Source: Dokdonella sp041395345 (GTDB taxonomy: Bacteria > Pseudomonadota > Gammaproteobacteria > Xanthomonadales > Rhodanobacteraceae). From it: 64,000 bases of DNA. Made by a program: the position numbers and the translations under genes. Positions 17,207 to 25,225 of the stretch are shown here, piece after piece (the first letter of the stretch is position 1; each line of letters starts with the position of its first letter). The stretch spans positions 1-64,000 of the forward strand of contig NZ_JAWLAR010000021.1 of assembly GCF_041395345.1 (NCBI RefSeq), written 5' to 3'. The notes beneath the pieces were generated by a model. The model saw only the letters and a program-made list of their open reading frames with translations, did not search any database and was not told the DNA's origin.

Positions 17207-17446
17207 GGGTCCCGTAAGCGGTGGCGACAGGGTGCAGGAAAGGCCCGAAGGGTGGGCGCGAGGGATCGCGCCCAGTTTGCTGCCAGCACAAGGATGTGCT
17301 GTCAGCGAACCCCCGGAACCCTGTTTCGGAGTCGGAGGGCAGGAGCCCGGAGACCACCGCTTTGGGGTGGCCTTCTCTTTGCCTACTTTCTCTTGGCCAC
17401 GCAAGAGAAAGTAGGGCGCGCGCCGAAGGCGTGTGAAAGCCTTTGT
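17207..17446 (-). repeat. Right arm of the ~700-bp inverted repeat
   Basis: Reverse-complement partner of 16748-17052. It includes a perfect 13-bp hairpin, CTACTTTCTCTTG / CAAGAGAAAGTAG, at 17383-17414. A shortened, diverged copy of the outer part of this repeat occurs at about 37516-37615, so the family is dispersed in this genome. Confidence 0.85.
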
Positions 17447-17550
17447 CCGATGCCGCGCGTCGAACAGGCGTATGAGCGCAAGCGCGCAAACATCCATGTC
17501 GAGCCAAAGAGCGCGATTCCTCAAGCCCGATCAAACCACCACCACACGTC

Positions 17551-17877
17551 TCAACCTTTCCCATGACCACCCTTGCCCCCATTGCCGTCGGGCAACGGCG
17601 GCGCGACCAGCATGGCCGTAAACAGGCAAGCCGAGATCGTGCACAGCCAGAACATGAAGAAACCGATCGAGTAGCCGGTCATGCGCGTGATTTCGATGTT
17701 CGGCCAGGTGATCCCGGCCAGCTCGACCGGGTCCACGATGGCGAAGAACATGATCGTTGCCACGCCTGCGGCAAAAAAGGACGGCCAGACCACCGCGCCG
17801 ACACGGCGCACCATCGAGTCGTGCGGGTTGTCTTCGAGCGGACGCAGTGCGCCCGGTGGCGGGTGGTAGGTGGTCAC
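17551..17877 (-). CDS. Small two-helix membrane protein after ccoP
   Basis: 108 aa starting MTTYHPPPGALRPLEDNPHD, with two membrane helices (VVWPSFFAAGVATIMFFAIV and SIGFFMFWLCTISACLFTAM) and a Gly/Pro/Lys-rich tail. It overlaps the end of ccoP by 4 bp, so it is the last gene of ccoNOQP. I do not recognise a named family. Position and topology suggest a cbb3-associated membrane protein. Confidence 0.7.
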   Translation of the reverse strand: MTTYHPPPGALRPLEDNPHDSMVRRVGAVVWPSFFAAGVATIMFFAIVDPVELAGITWPNIEITRMTGYSIGFFMFWLCTISACLFTAMLVAPPLPDGNGGKGGHGKG

Positions 17878-18815
17878 GGCGAGGCCCCGCTGTGGGCGGC
17901 ATCCTCGCGCTCGGACTCCGTCGCCGCCGTCGCCTGCGCCAGGATCCAGGCGGCCGCCAGACGAGCGCGATCTTCGCCGATGATCGGACCCCAGGCGGGC
18001 ATCACGCCGCCGACGCCGTGCAGGATGATGTTGCTGACACCTTGTGCCGTGCCCTCGCCATGCAGCCAGATGCCGTCGGTGAGATTGGGTGCGCCGAGTG
18101 CGTGATTGCCCTTGCCGTCGGCACCATGGCAGGCCGCACAGATGGATTCGAACTTGGCCTTGCCCGCTGCCGCGAGCTTGCTGTCATGTTCGAGGCCGGA
18201 AAGGCTCAGGGTGTACTGGGTCACCTCGGCGACGCCATTGCCGGGCAGGGTTGCGCCCATCGGTGGCATCAGGCCATTCCTGCCATTCATGATGCTGGCC
18301 AGCACGGTTTCCGGCTCGCCCCCGTACAGCCAGTCGCTGTCGACCAGATTGGGGTAGCCCTTGGCGCCGCGGGCGTCGGAGCCGTGGCAGGCCGCGCAGT
18401 TGTTGGCGAACACGTTGCGCCCGACCTTGGTCGCAGCAGGGTCGGCCGCGAGCGCGCTCAGCGACTTGCCGCGGAATCCCGCGTACAGCGATTCCAGCCT
18501 GGCCTGATTGGCGTCGAGATTCTCCTGCACCTGCCGATCCGAGGTCCAGCCCAGAGTGCCGGCGAAATTGCCCATGCCCGGATAAAACACCAGATACGCA
18601 ATGCCAAAGATGAAGGTGAGGATGAACAACCCGAACCACCAGCGTGGCAACGGATTGTTGAGCTCCTCGATGTCGCCATCCCAGACATGGCCCATGGACT
18701 CCGCCGCAGGCTTGTCATTCTTCGGTTTGGCTGCGGTTGCCAGCAGCAACCATAGAATTCCGACCATGTTGGCCACGGTCAGCACGATCACATACCAGCT
18801 CCAGGCACCGTTCAT
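17874..18815 (-). CDS. ccoP: cbb3 oxidase subunit III, di-haem CcoP
   Basis: 313 aa. Two N-terminal membrane helices (about 6-27 and 60-78) are followed by two cytochrome c domains with haem-attachment sites CAACH at 140-144 and again at 226-230. Methionine ligands are likely in MPPMGATL and MPAWG. The protein passes electrons from cytochromes to CcoO/CcoN; it is membrane-anchored with the haems in the periplasm. It overlaps ccoQ and the 108-aa gene by 4 bp each. Confidence 0.97.
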   Translation of the reverse strand: MNGAWSWYVIVLTVANMVGILWLLLATAAKPKNDKPAAESMGHVWDGDIEELNNPLPRWWFGLFILTFIFGIAYLVFYPGMGNFAGTLGWTSDRQVQENLDANQARLESLYAGFRGKSLSALAADPAATKVGRNVFANNCAACHGSDARGAKGYPNLVDSDWLYGGEPETVLASIMNGRNGLMPPMGATLPGNGVAEVTQYTLSLSGLEHDSKLAAAGKAKFESICAACHGADGKGNHALGAPNLTDGIWLHGEGTAQGVSNIILHGVGGVMPAWGPIIGEDRARLAAAWILAQATAATESEREDAAHSGASP

Positions 18816-18964
18816 GCTTCGTCCTCCTTGGTCGGGGAGGCATCATCTTCCAGTGGCAGCCTGGCGGACCTGGTGAAATCGGGCTTTCGCTTCTTGCTCC
18901 AGGCCCAGATCCAGATGCCCACGAAAACGATCAACAGGATGGCGGTGTAGATTCCGGAAATCAT
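18812..18964 (-). CDS. ccoQ: cbb3 oxidase small subunit CcoQ
   Basis: 50 aa with one membrane helix (ISGIYTAILLIVFVGIWIWA) followed by SKKRKPDF, the typical CcoQ pattern. The start at 18964 overlaps the ccoO stop by 4 bp. It stabilises the oxidase complex. Confidence 0.94.
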   Translation of the reverse strand: MISGIYTAILLIVFVGIWIWAWSKKRKPDFTRSARLPLEDDASPTKEDEA

Positions 18965-19584
18965 GGCTGGGCCTCCTCTACGCCGGTGTCCGACTTCACG
19001 CCGAGGCCTTGCAGATAGGCGACGACTGCATCCAGCTCGGTCTTGCCGACAACACTCTCGTTGATGCTGGCAAAATCCGCCTCGGTGTACGGATGGCCCA
19101 TCCATGCCAGCGTGCGCATCTTGGTTTCGATCAGTTTCGGATCGATCAGGGCCTCGGTCAGGTTCGGATAACCCGGCATGTTCGATTCCGGCACGACGTT
19201 GCGCGGATTGAGCAGGTGCACGCGATGCCAGTCATCGGAATAGCGTCCGCCGACTCGGGCCAGATCCGGCCCCGTGCGCTTGGAGCCCCACAGGAACGGG
19301 CGGTCGTAAACCGATTCGCCTGCCAGCGAGTACGGTCCGTAGCGCTGCGTTTCCGAAGCCAGGGTGCGGATCATCTGCGAGTGGCAACCGACGCAGCCTT
19401 CGCGGATATAGATGTCACGACCGGCCAGTTGCAGTGGCGGGTAGGGCTTCACGCCCGGACTGGCGTTGACGGTCTGCGCCTGGAACATCAGCGGAATGAT
19501 TTCGACCAGGCCGCCGATTGCGATCACGATCACGATCAGCACCGCCATGAGCCCGACATTCTTTTCGATTATTTCGTGCTTCAT
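18961..19584 (-). CDS. ccoO: cbb3 oxidase mono-haem subunit CcoO
   Basis: 207 aa with an N-terminal membrane anchor and one haem site, C64-VGC-H68 (EGCVGCHSQM). The stretch YGPYSLAGESVYDRPFLWGS is the conserved CcoO block, and MPGYP carries the likely methionine ligand. It lies 11 bp downstream of ccoN in the same operon. Confidence 0.97.
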   Translation of the reverse strand: MKHEIIEKNVGLMAVLIVIVIAIGGLVEIIPLMFQAQTVNASPGVKPYPPLQLAGRDIYIREGCVGCHSQMIRTLASETQRYGPYSLAGESVYDRPFLWGSKRTGPDLARVGGRYSDDWHRVHLLNPRNVVPESNMPGYPNLTEALIDPKLIETKMRTLAWMGHPYTEADFASINESVVGKTELDAVVAYLQGLGVKSDTGVEEAQP

Positions 19585-19595
19585 CAGGATTCTCC

Positions 19596-21020
19596 TCAGG
19601 CGTGGGCCGGGGCGGGAATACGCACAATCGGAACCTCGCGCGCCGGGAGACAGGTTTTCCAGACATTCCAGACCATGATCAGCATGCCGATGAAGAACAG
19701 CAGTCCGCCGAATACGCGGGTCACGTAATAGGGATAGGTCTGGCTGACCGATTCGATGAACGTGTAGGTCAGCGTGCCGTCAGGATTGGTCGCGCGCCAC
19801 ATCAGGCCCTGCATCACACCGGCGATCCACATTGCCGAGATGTAAAGCACGATGCCGATTGTCGCGATCCAGAAGTGCGCATCGATCGCCTTGATCGAAT
19901 ACATGCGCTCGCGGCCATACAGCTTCGGCAGCATGCTGTAGATCGCGCCCATGGTGATGAAGGCAACCCATCCCAACGCGCCGGCATGCACGTGGCCGAT
20001 GGTCCAGTCGGTGTAGTGCGAAAGTGCGTTGACGGTCTTGATCGACATCATCGGGCCTTCAAAGGTCGACATACCGTAGAACGACAGCGAAACGATCATG
20101 AATTTCAGGATCGGATCGGTGCGCAACTTATGCCAGGCACCCGACAGCGTCATCATGCCGTTGATCATGCCGCCCCAGCTCGGAGCGAGCAGGATCAGCG
20201 AGAACACCATGCCGATCGACTGCGCCCAGTCCGGCAACGCGGTGTAGTGAAGATGATGCGGGCCGGCCCACATGTAGATCGAAATCAGGGCCCAGAAATG
20301 CACCACCGACAGGCGATAGGAATAGACCGGCCGTTGTGCCTGTTTGGGCACGTAGTAATACATGATGCCGAGGAAGCCGGCGGTCAGGAAAAAGCCGACT
20401 GCGTTGTGGCCGTACCACCACTGCACCATCGCATCGACCGTGCCGGAATAGATCGGGTAGGATTCCGTCCATGACACCGGGACCTGCAGGTTGTTGAAGA
20501 TGTGCAGCACCGCGATGGTCAGGATATAGGCGCCAAAGAACCAGTTGGCGACGAAGATGTGCTTGATCTGGCGCTTGACGATCGTCATGAAGAACACGAT
20601 GGCGTAAACCACCCAGACCGCCGTGATCAGAAGGTCCAGCGGCCAGATCAATTCCGCGTATTCGTGGCTTTGGGTCAAACCCAGCGGCAAGGTGATCGCC
20701 GCGCCCACGATGACTGCCTGCCAGCCCCAGAACGTGAAGGCCGCCAGCCGATCGGAAAACAGGCGCGCGTGGCAGGTGCGCTGAACTACGTAGTACGAGG
20801 TCGCGAACAGGCCGCTGCCGCCAAAGGCGAAGATCACTGCATTCGTGTGCAGGGGTCTCAATCGACCATAGCTGAGCCAGGCGATATCGAAATTCAGCCA
20901 GGGCCAGGCCAGCTGTGCGGCGATGAACAGGCCGACCAGCATGCCGACGACGCCCCACACGATCGTGGCGATCGTGAACTGGCGGACGACTTTATCGTTG
21001 TAGGTTTCCGCGGATGACAT
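19596..21020 (-). CDS. ccoN: cbb3 oxidase catalytic subunit CcoN
   Basis: 474 aa from the ATG at 21020 (MSSAETYNDKVVRQFT). The frame stays open to 21218, but that extension would cover the FNR box and promoter. It has twelve membrane helices. Haem and CuB histidines are visible in PLHTNAVIFAF, YGHNAVGFF, HHLHYTA and TIGHVHAGALGW. It reduces O2 to water with high affinity and pumps protons at the inner membrane. An FNR box 56 bp upstream implies low-oxygen induction, and the gene heads ccoNOQP plus the 108-aa protein. Confidence 0.97.
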   Translation of the reverse strand: MSSAETYNDKVVRQFTIATIVWGVVGMLVGLFIAAQLAWPWLNFDIAWLSYGRLRPLHTNAVIFAFGGSGLFATSYYVVQRTCHARLFSDRLAAFTFWGWQAVIVGAAITLPLGLTQSHEYAELIWPLDLLITAVWVVYAIVFFMTIVKRQIKHIFVANWFFGAYILTIAVLHIFNNLQVPVSWTESYPIYSGTVDAMVQWWYGHNAVGFFLTAGFLGIMYYYVPKQAQRPVYSYRLSVVHFWALISIYMWAGPHHLHYTALPDWAQSIGMVFSLILLAPSWGGMINGMMTLSGAWHKLRTDPILKFMIVSLSFYGMSTFEGPMMSIKTVNALSHYTDWTIGHVHAGALGWVAFITMGAIYSMLPKLYGRERMYSIKAIDAHFWIATIGIVLYISAMWIAGVMQGLMWRATNPDGTLTYTFIESVSQTYPYYVTRVFGGLLFFIGMLIMVWNVWKTCLPAREVPIVRIPAPAHA

Positions 21021-21047
21021 GACTCGTTCCCCTATTCCGGCAGGCGT

Positions 21048-21089
21048 ATTGTGGCAGTGCGGCAAGAAGTTTCCCTTGACGTCAGTCAA
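21048..21089 (-). promoter_or_regulatory. FNR-dependent promoter of ccoNOQP
   Basis: TTGACGTCAGTCAA at 21076-21089 is a perfect FNR box. A -10-like CACAAT (21053-21048, minus strand) lies so that the box centre is 41.5 bp upstream of a start at about 21041. That is the class II FNR geometry and leaves a leader of about 20 nt before the ccoN ATG. Confidence 0.85.
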
Positions 21090-21204
21090 ACTAGTGTCGG
21101 CAGTGACAGATTGCCGCATGTAGAGTGCTGGCCCATCACCATCAGGATGGATTCTGCCAAGTTTGAGTTGCGCGTGCAGAATGCCTGCCGGAGTGCCCTG
21201 CCTC

Positions 21205-21246
21205 TTGACGCATATCAAGGGTGGAACAGGGCGTGAGGACTAGAAT
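21205..21246 (+). promoter_or_regulatory. FNR/Dnr-dependent promoter of nirK
   Basis: TTGACGCATATCAA at 21205-21218 is a perfect FNR/Dnr box. TAGAAT at 21241-21246 is a good -10, placing the start at about 21253 and the box centre at -41.5. The box could be read by FNR or by a nitric-oxide-responsive Dnr/Nnr paralogue; only fnr is seen here. Confidence 0.88.
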
Positions 21247-21284
21247 TCCCGCCATCGAGCAACACCCATTACGGGGAACAACCC

Positions 21285-22799
21285 ATGACACGCATGATTT
21301 TGTCCATAACACTTTCGGCCTTGTTGCTTGCCGCCTGTTCTCCCGCGGCAGACAAGACGGCCCCCGCTGATTCATCAGCGACCGCCGTCAGGGCAGATAC
21401 CGGTGGTTCGGCCAAGGGTGATTTCGGGCCGCCCCAGGGCGAGCCGATTGTCGCCGAGTTGACCTCGCCGCCACTGGTTCCGCCGGCAACCGGGCGCACC
21501 CAGCCGGCCAAGGTCATCGTCAACCTTGAAGTACGTGAGCTGGATCTGGAGATCTCCGAAGGTGTCACCTACACCTTCTGGACGTTCGGCGGCACCGTAC
21601 CCGGCAGCTTCATCCGCGTGCGTCAGGGCGACACCGTCGAATTTCACCTGAAGAACCATCCCGATTCGAAGATGCCGCACAACATCGACTTGCACGGCGT
21701 GACCGGGCCGGGCGGTGGCGCAGCCTCCAGCTTTACCGCACCCGGCCACGAATCGCAGTTCACCTTCAAGGCACTCAATGCCGGCCTGTATGTCTACCAC
21801 TGCGCGACGGCGCCGGTCGGCATGCATGTGGCCAATGGCATGTACGGCCTGATACTGGTCGAGCCACCCGAGGGCCTGCCGCCGGTCGACAAGGAGTTCT
21901 ACGTGATGCAGGGCGATTTTTACACGGTCGGCAAGTATCGCGAGAAGGGCCTGCAGGCTTTCGACATGCAGAAAGCCATCGATGAGAACGCAACCTATGT
22001 CCTGTTCAATGGTTCGGAAGGCGCGTTGATCAACGACAACGCGCTCAAGGCCAATGTCGGACAGAACGTTCGCCTGTTTGTCGGCAATGGTGGACCGAAC
22101 CTGGTATCGAGCTTCCATGTCATCGGCGAGATCTTCGACAAGGTCTGGTACGAAGGCGGCACGCACTTCCAGGAAAACGTGCAGACCACGCTGATTCCGT
22201 CCGGTGGCGCGATGATCGCGGATTTCCACGTCGAAGTGCCTGGCAGCTACGTGCTGGTCGATCACTCTATCTTCCGTGCCTTCAACAAGGGTGCCCTGGC
22301 CATCCTCAAGGTGGATGGCGAAGAGAACAAGGCCATCTATTCGGGCAAGGAAGTCGACTCCGTTTACCTGGGCGACAAGGCCGCCAACCTGGCTCCGGTT
22401 ACCGCTGCGCGTGATGCCGCTAGCACCGGCACGATGACCCTCGAGCAGCAGATCGCTGCCGGCAAGGCGCATTACACCGGCACCTGCTCGGTTTGCCACC
22501 AGGACAACGGCGAAGGCATGCCGGGCGTGTTCCCGCCATTGGCGAAGTCGGACTTCCTCGCCAAAGACCCGCAAGCGGCGATCGGCTACGTGCTGAATGG
22601 CCTGACCGGGCCGATCAAGGTCAACGGCCAGGACTACAACTCGGTGATGCCGCCGATGAGCCAACTGAACAATGACGAAATTGCCAACATCCTCACATAT
22701 GTCTTCAACAGTTGGGGCAATGATGACGGTGTGGTCAGTGCAGAGCAGGTGGCCAAGGTTCGCGGCGAGACGCCGCGTGCCGAAGGTGCCGCGCACTGA
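21285..22799 (+). CDS. nirK: Copper nitrite reductase with C-terminal cytochrome c domain (lipoprotein)
   Basis: 504 aa. Reduces nitrite to nitric oxide in denitrification. A lipoprotein signal with lipobox LLAAC18 anchors it to a membrane. Two cupredoxin domains follow (about 75-200 and 205-345). Type 1 copper ligands are H132, C173, H181, M186. Type 2 ligands are H137, H172, H327. The catalytic pair is D135 and H278. After a linker (about 355-385) comes a cytochrome c with CSVCH at 401-405 and a likely Met ligand in VMPPMSQ. The tethered haem domain can feed electrons to the copper centre. It is preceded by an FNR-type promoter and followed by nirV and a Sco gene. Confidence 0.95.
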   Translation: MTRMILSITLSALLLAACSPAADKTAPADSSATAVRADTGGSAKGDFGPPQGEPIVAELTSPPLVPPATGRTQPAKVIVNLEVRELDLEISEGVTYTFWTFGGTVPGSFIRVRQGDTVEFHLKNHPDSKMPHNIDLHGVTGPGGGAASSFTAPGHESQFTFKALNAGLYVYHCATAPVGMHVANGMYGLILVEPPEGLPPVDKEFYVMQGDFYTVGKYREKGLQAFDMQKAIDENATYVLFNGSEGALINDNALKANVGQNVRLFVGNGGPNLVSSFHVIGEIFDKVWYEGGTHFQENVQTTLIPSGGAMIADFHVEVPGSYVLVDHSIFRAFNKGALAILKVDGEENKAIYSGKEVDSVYLGDKAANLAPVTAARDAASTGTMTLEQQIAAGKAHYTGTCSVCHQDNGEGMPGVFPPLAKSDFLAKDPQAAIGYVLNGLTGPIKVNGQDYNSVMPPMSQLNNDEIANILTYVFNSWGNDDGVVSAEQVAKVRGETPRAEGAAH

Positions 22800-22843
22800 G
22801 CTGGCAAGAGAACCTCTTGTTTCACTGCGTCTCCAACGCAGCC

Positions 22844-22881
22844 GTGCCAACGATCAGGAAATAGGGCCAGATCGTTGGCAC
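22844..22881 (+). promoter_or_regulatory. Stem-loop immediately before the nirV start codon
   Basis: GTGCCAACGATC (22844-22855) and GATCGTTGGCAC (22870-22881) form a 12-bp perfect stem with a 14-nt loop containing AGGAA, the only Shine-Dalgarno-like sequence near nirV. The ATG follows one base after the stem. There is no T tract, so a terminator is unlikely. It could control nirV translation or mark an mRNA processing site between nirK and nirV. Confidence 0.7.
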
Positions 22882-22882
22882 C

Positions 22883-23635
22883 ATGGTTCTGGTCCTGAGC
22901 GCGCTGTCGCTGCAGGCTGCCGAGTATGTGGAAATCCCGGCAGGTGCGTTCCAGTCGGTATTGCCTACCGCCGATACGCCGCTTGATGTGAATGTTGGCG
23001 CATTGCGGATGCGCACCGAGCCGGTCACCCAGGCCGAGTTCCTCGAATTCGTCAAGGAAAACCCGGAGTGGCGGCGCGATCGCGTGCCGGTTGTCTTCGC
23101 CGAGTCGCGCTATCTGGAGCAATGGCCGCAAGCCGATGCCATTGCCGAGGTGCAATCTCGGCAACCGGTGACCAAGGTCAGCTGGTTCGCTGCCCAGGCC
23201 TTCTGCGAAGGCGAAGGCGGCCGCCTGCCGACCTGGCACGAATGGGAATATGTCGCCGCTGCCGATGCCACGCGCACCGACGCGCGCGCAGATCCGGAAT
23301 GGCGCAGTCGCATCCTTTCCTGGTACTCGCGGTCTTCTGCAACCGAGCCCGCCAGCATCGGCGGCGAGCCGAATGCCTTCGGTGTGCGCGACATGCACGG
23401 CCTGGTCTGGGAATGGGTGGATGATTTCAACGCACTGATCGTCAGCGCAGACAACCGCGAACAGGGCGACCCGGACACGACAAAATTCTGTGGCGCAGGC
23501 GCCCTGTCGATGCAGGACCGCGACAACTACGCGATTCTGATGCGCATCGCCATGCTGTCATCTTTGCAGGCCGCGAATGTCACCGGCAACGTGGGCTTTC
23601 GCTGCGTACGCCCCGCCCACGGAGATGCAAGATGA
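22883..23635 (+). CDS. nirV: NirV: formylglycine-generating-enzyme-like protein
   Basis: 250 aa of the SUMF1/FGE-sulfatase fold. Conserved segments include PVTQAEFLEFV, PVTKVSWFAAQAFCEGEGGRLPT (first 20: PVTKVSWFAAQAFCEGEGGR), GLVWEWVDDF and NVGFRCVRP. NirV genes regularly follow nirK, and this one is 84 bp downstream; the function is undefined, possibly NirK maturation. An in-frame TAG lies just upstream of the ATG at 22883, so the start is sound. The N-terminal MVLVLSALSLQAAEY is a short export signal. The stop overlaps the Sco gene by 4 bp. Confidence 0.88.
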   Translation: MVLVLSALSLQAAEYVEIPAGAFQSVLPTADTPLDVNVGALRMRTEPVTQAEFLEFVKENPEWRRDRVPVVFAESRYLEQWPQADAIAEVQSRQPVTKVSWFAAQAFCEGEGGRLPTWHEWEYVAAADATRTDARADPEWRSRILSWYSRSSATEPASIGGEPNAFGVRDMHGLVWEWVDDFNALIVSADNREQGDPDTTKFCGAGALSMQDRDNYAILMRIAMLSSLQAANVTGNVGFRCVRPAHGDAR

Positions 23636-24219
23636 TTCGACGGCTCGCCGCCCACGTCATTCTGGCAACGCTGCTGCTTTGTGCGCCGGCGCATGCCGAG
23701 CCGTCGAAGTCACTTCCCGGTGATTCGATCTACCAGCTCGATATTCCGCTGGTCGATCAGGATGGCAAAGCGCACGCCTTGCCTTCCCTGCGCGGGCAAC
23801 CACGCATCATCAGCATGTTCTACGCATCCTGCCCGTACATGTGCCCGTTGATCATCGACACCGCCCGCATGACCGATCGAAAACTCGATCCGGCACAACA
23901 AAACAAGCTGCCCGTGCTGATGGTAAGCATGGATGCCAAGCGCGACGATCCCGCCGCGCTGAAGGCATTGGCGGCACAACGCAAGATCGACACGACGCAA
24001 TGGACCCTCGCCCGCACAGACGCCGCTAACGTACGCAAGCTCGCCGCAGTGCTCGGCATCCGATACCGCGAGCTCGACGACGGCGAATTCAGCCACACCA
24101 GCGTACTGATCCTGCTCGACGCAGAAGGCCGGATCGTTGCCCGCACCGAAACGATGGGCAAGACCGATCCGGATTTTGTCGAAGCGGTCGAGCGAGCACT
24201 GGATTCGTCCGGATCCTGA
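23632..24219 (+). CDS. SCO1/SenC-family copper chaperone
   Basis: 195 aa with a signal peptide ending near APAHAEP and a thioredoxin-like fold. Copper ligands are C67 and C71 (SCPYMCP) plus the histidine in EFSHTSVL. Sco proteins deliver copper or act as thiol reductants in maturation of copper enzymes. Its 4-bp overlap with nirV and place behind nirK suggest it helps load NirK, or the cbb3 oxidase nearby. Confidence 0.93.
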   Translation: MIRRLAAHVILATLLLCAPAHAEPSKSLPGDSIYQLDIPLVDQDGKAHALPSLRGQPRIISMFYASCPYMCPLIIDTARMTDRKLDPAQQNKLPVLMVSMDAKRDDPAALKALAAQRKIDTTQWTLARTDAANVRKLAAVLGIRYRELDDGEFSHTSVLILLDAEGRIVARTETMGKTDPDFVEAVERALDSSGS

Positions 24220-24672
24220 GTCCTGGCATGCTCCTGTCCGCAGGCCTGGCAGCGGGCGGGTATTTGGTCCTGGATTTCGCGCTCGCGCATGGCTCGACTG
24301 CCACAAGCCCGACTTCTCGCGCAGCGCCCAGCAGGTTCCTGCAAGCCCGCTGCGAGCGTACCGTCATGAGCAGGGTCTCCAGCCTGGCCATGCCGGACCC
24401 ACCCGACCGGGTGTTGCCGAGGCTCCTTGAGTTCAGGTTTCTTCGCGACTCCAAAGCGTCCGTACAAAAGCGATCCAGGCGTTCGCGATCTTCAGGCTGA
24501 ACCCCGCCCCTCGAATTTCATGCTGGGCCCTGAATGACTTCCCGCTAAATTGCCATTGCGCTGCTTCCGCGTGGCAGAATGAAATGCGTGTCTAGATAAC
24601 TAGAGACATAAGTAAATAGGGAAAAAGCAAACAGGATGCGTATTCTCCCGCACAACCAGAGGAGCGTTCACC
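24220..24672. other. Intergenic gap before DUF1328 gene
   Basis: No supportable gene. Short frames on both strands show no family resemblance. The last 100 bp are notably AT-rich, with TAGATAACTAGA near 24592-24603, probably the promoter region of the small gene at 24673. Confidence 0.5.
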
Positions 24673-24843
24673 ATGTTGAAACTCGCGATCATCTTCGGAG
24701 TCATCTCGCTGATTGCAGGCGCACTGGGATTCACCGGTATCTCCGGTGCCAGCGCAGGCATCGCCAAGATCATCTTCTTCATATTCCTGGTCCTGCTCGC
24801 ACTGGCGGTGGCAGGCGTGCTGCTGGGCGTCGCTGCTTTCTAG
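24673..24843 (+). CDS. DUF1328 (YtjA-family) small membrane protein
   Basis: 56 aa, beginning MLKLAIIFGVISLIAGALGF and ending in a second hydrophobic helix (IIFFIFLVLLALAVAGVLLG). Two membrane segments separated by TGISGASAGIAK are exactly the DUF1328/YtjA pattern. AGAGGAG lies about 10 bp upstream. The function is unknown; homologues are often stress-associated. Confidence 0.93.
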   Translation: MLKLAIIFGVISLIAGALGFTGISGASAGIAKIIFFIFLVLLALAVAGVLLGVAAF

Positions 24844-25225
24844 AGCCCGTGACACGTGCTCTCCGCCGAGGCGTGGCCTGTCCCAGCCTCGCGGATGGCC
24901 CAGGCCTCGGCTGGCCGAACCGCTCCTTCCTCCCGAGCAGTCGAAGCGCGTTGGCGTGCGGGTTCTCAGCAGCCGAATGCTGCCTTTGGTCTTTTGCATC
25001 GTCGTCGTCTTGCCATGAGGGGATGGCTGGCGCCATGGACGATGCGCCGCTACGCGATGAGTGCCTGGACTGCATGCATGCGTGCGCAAGGCAGCGGCCA
25101 GCTTGTCTCGCTGGCCAGCTCATGGGTACGGATCGGTTCGCACTCGGCCACGCCAGTTCGATGCGGGGCTTGGGCGAGCTGCATGGGTAGAGCGTTTCGG
25201 GATGAACCGGGCCAGACCTTGCCGA
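24844..25225. other. Intergenic gap downstream of DUF1328
   Basis: I see no gene here. Frames are open by high GC only and do not resemble known proteins. It separates two genes that face each other, and no obvious terminator with a T tract is present. Confidence 0.5.

Noticed and set aside
16613..17582. Long frames on both strands between ccoG and ccoP
   Set aside because: They run across the inverted repeat; the peptides are repeat-derived and show no domain or start signals.
22844..22881. Rho-independent terminator after nirK
   Set aside because: The stem has no T tract and lies directly against the nirV start codon.
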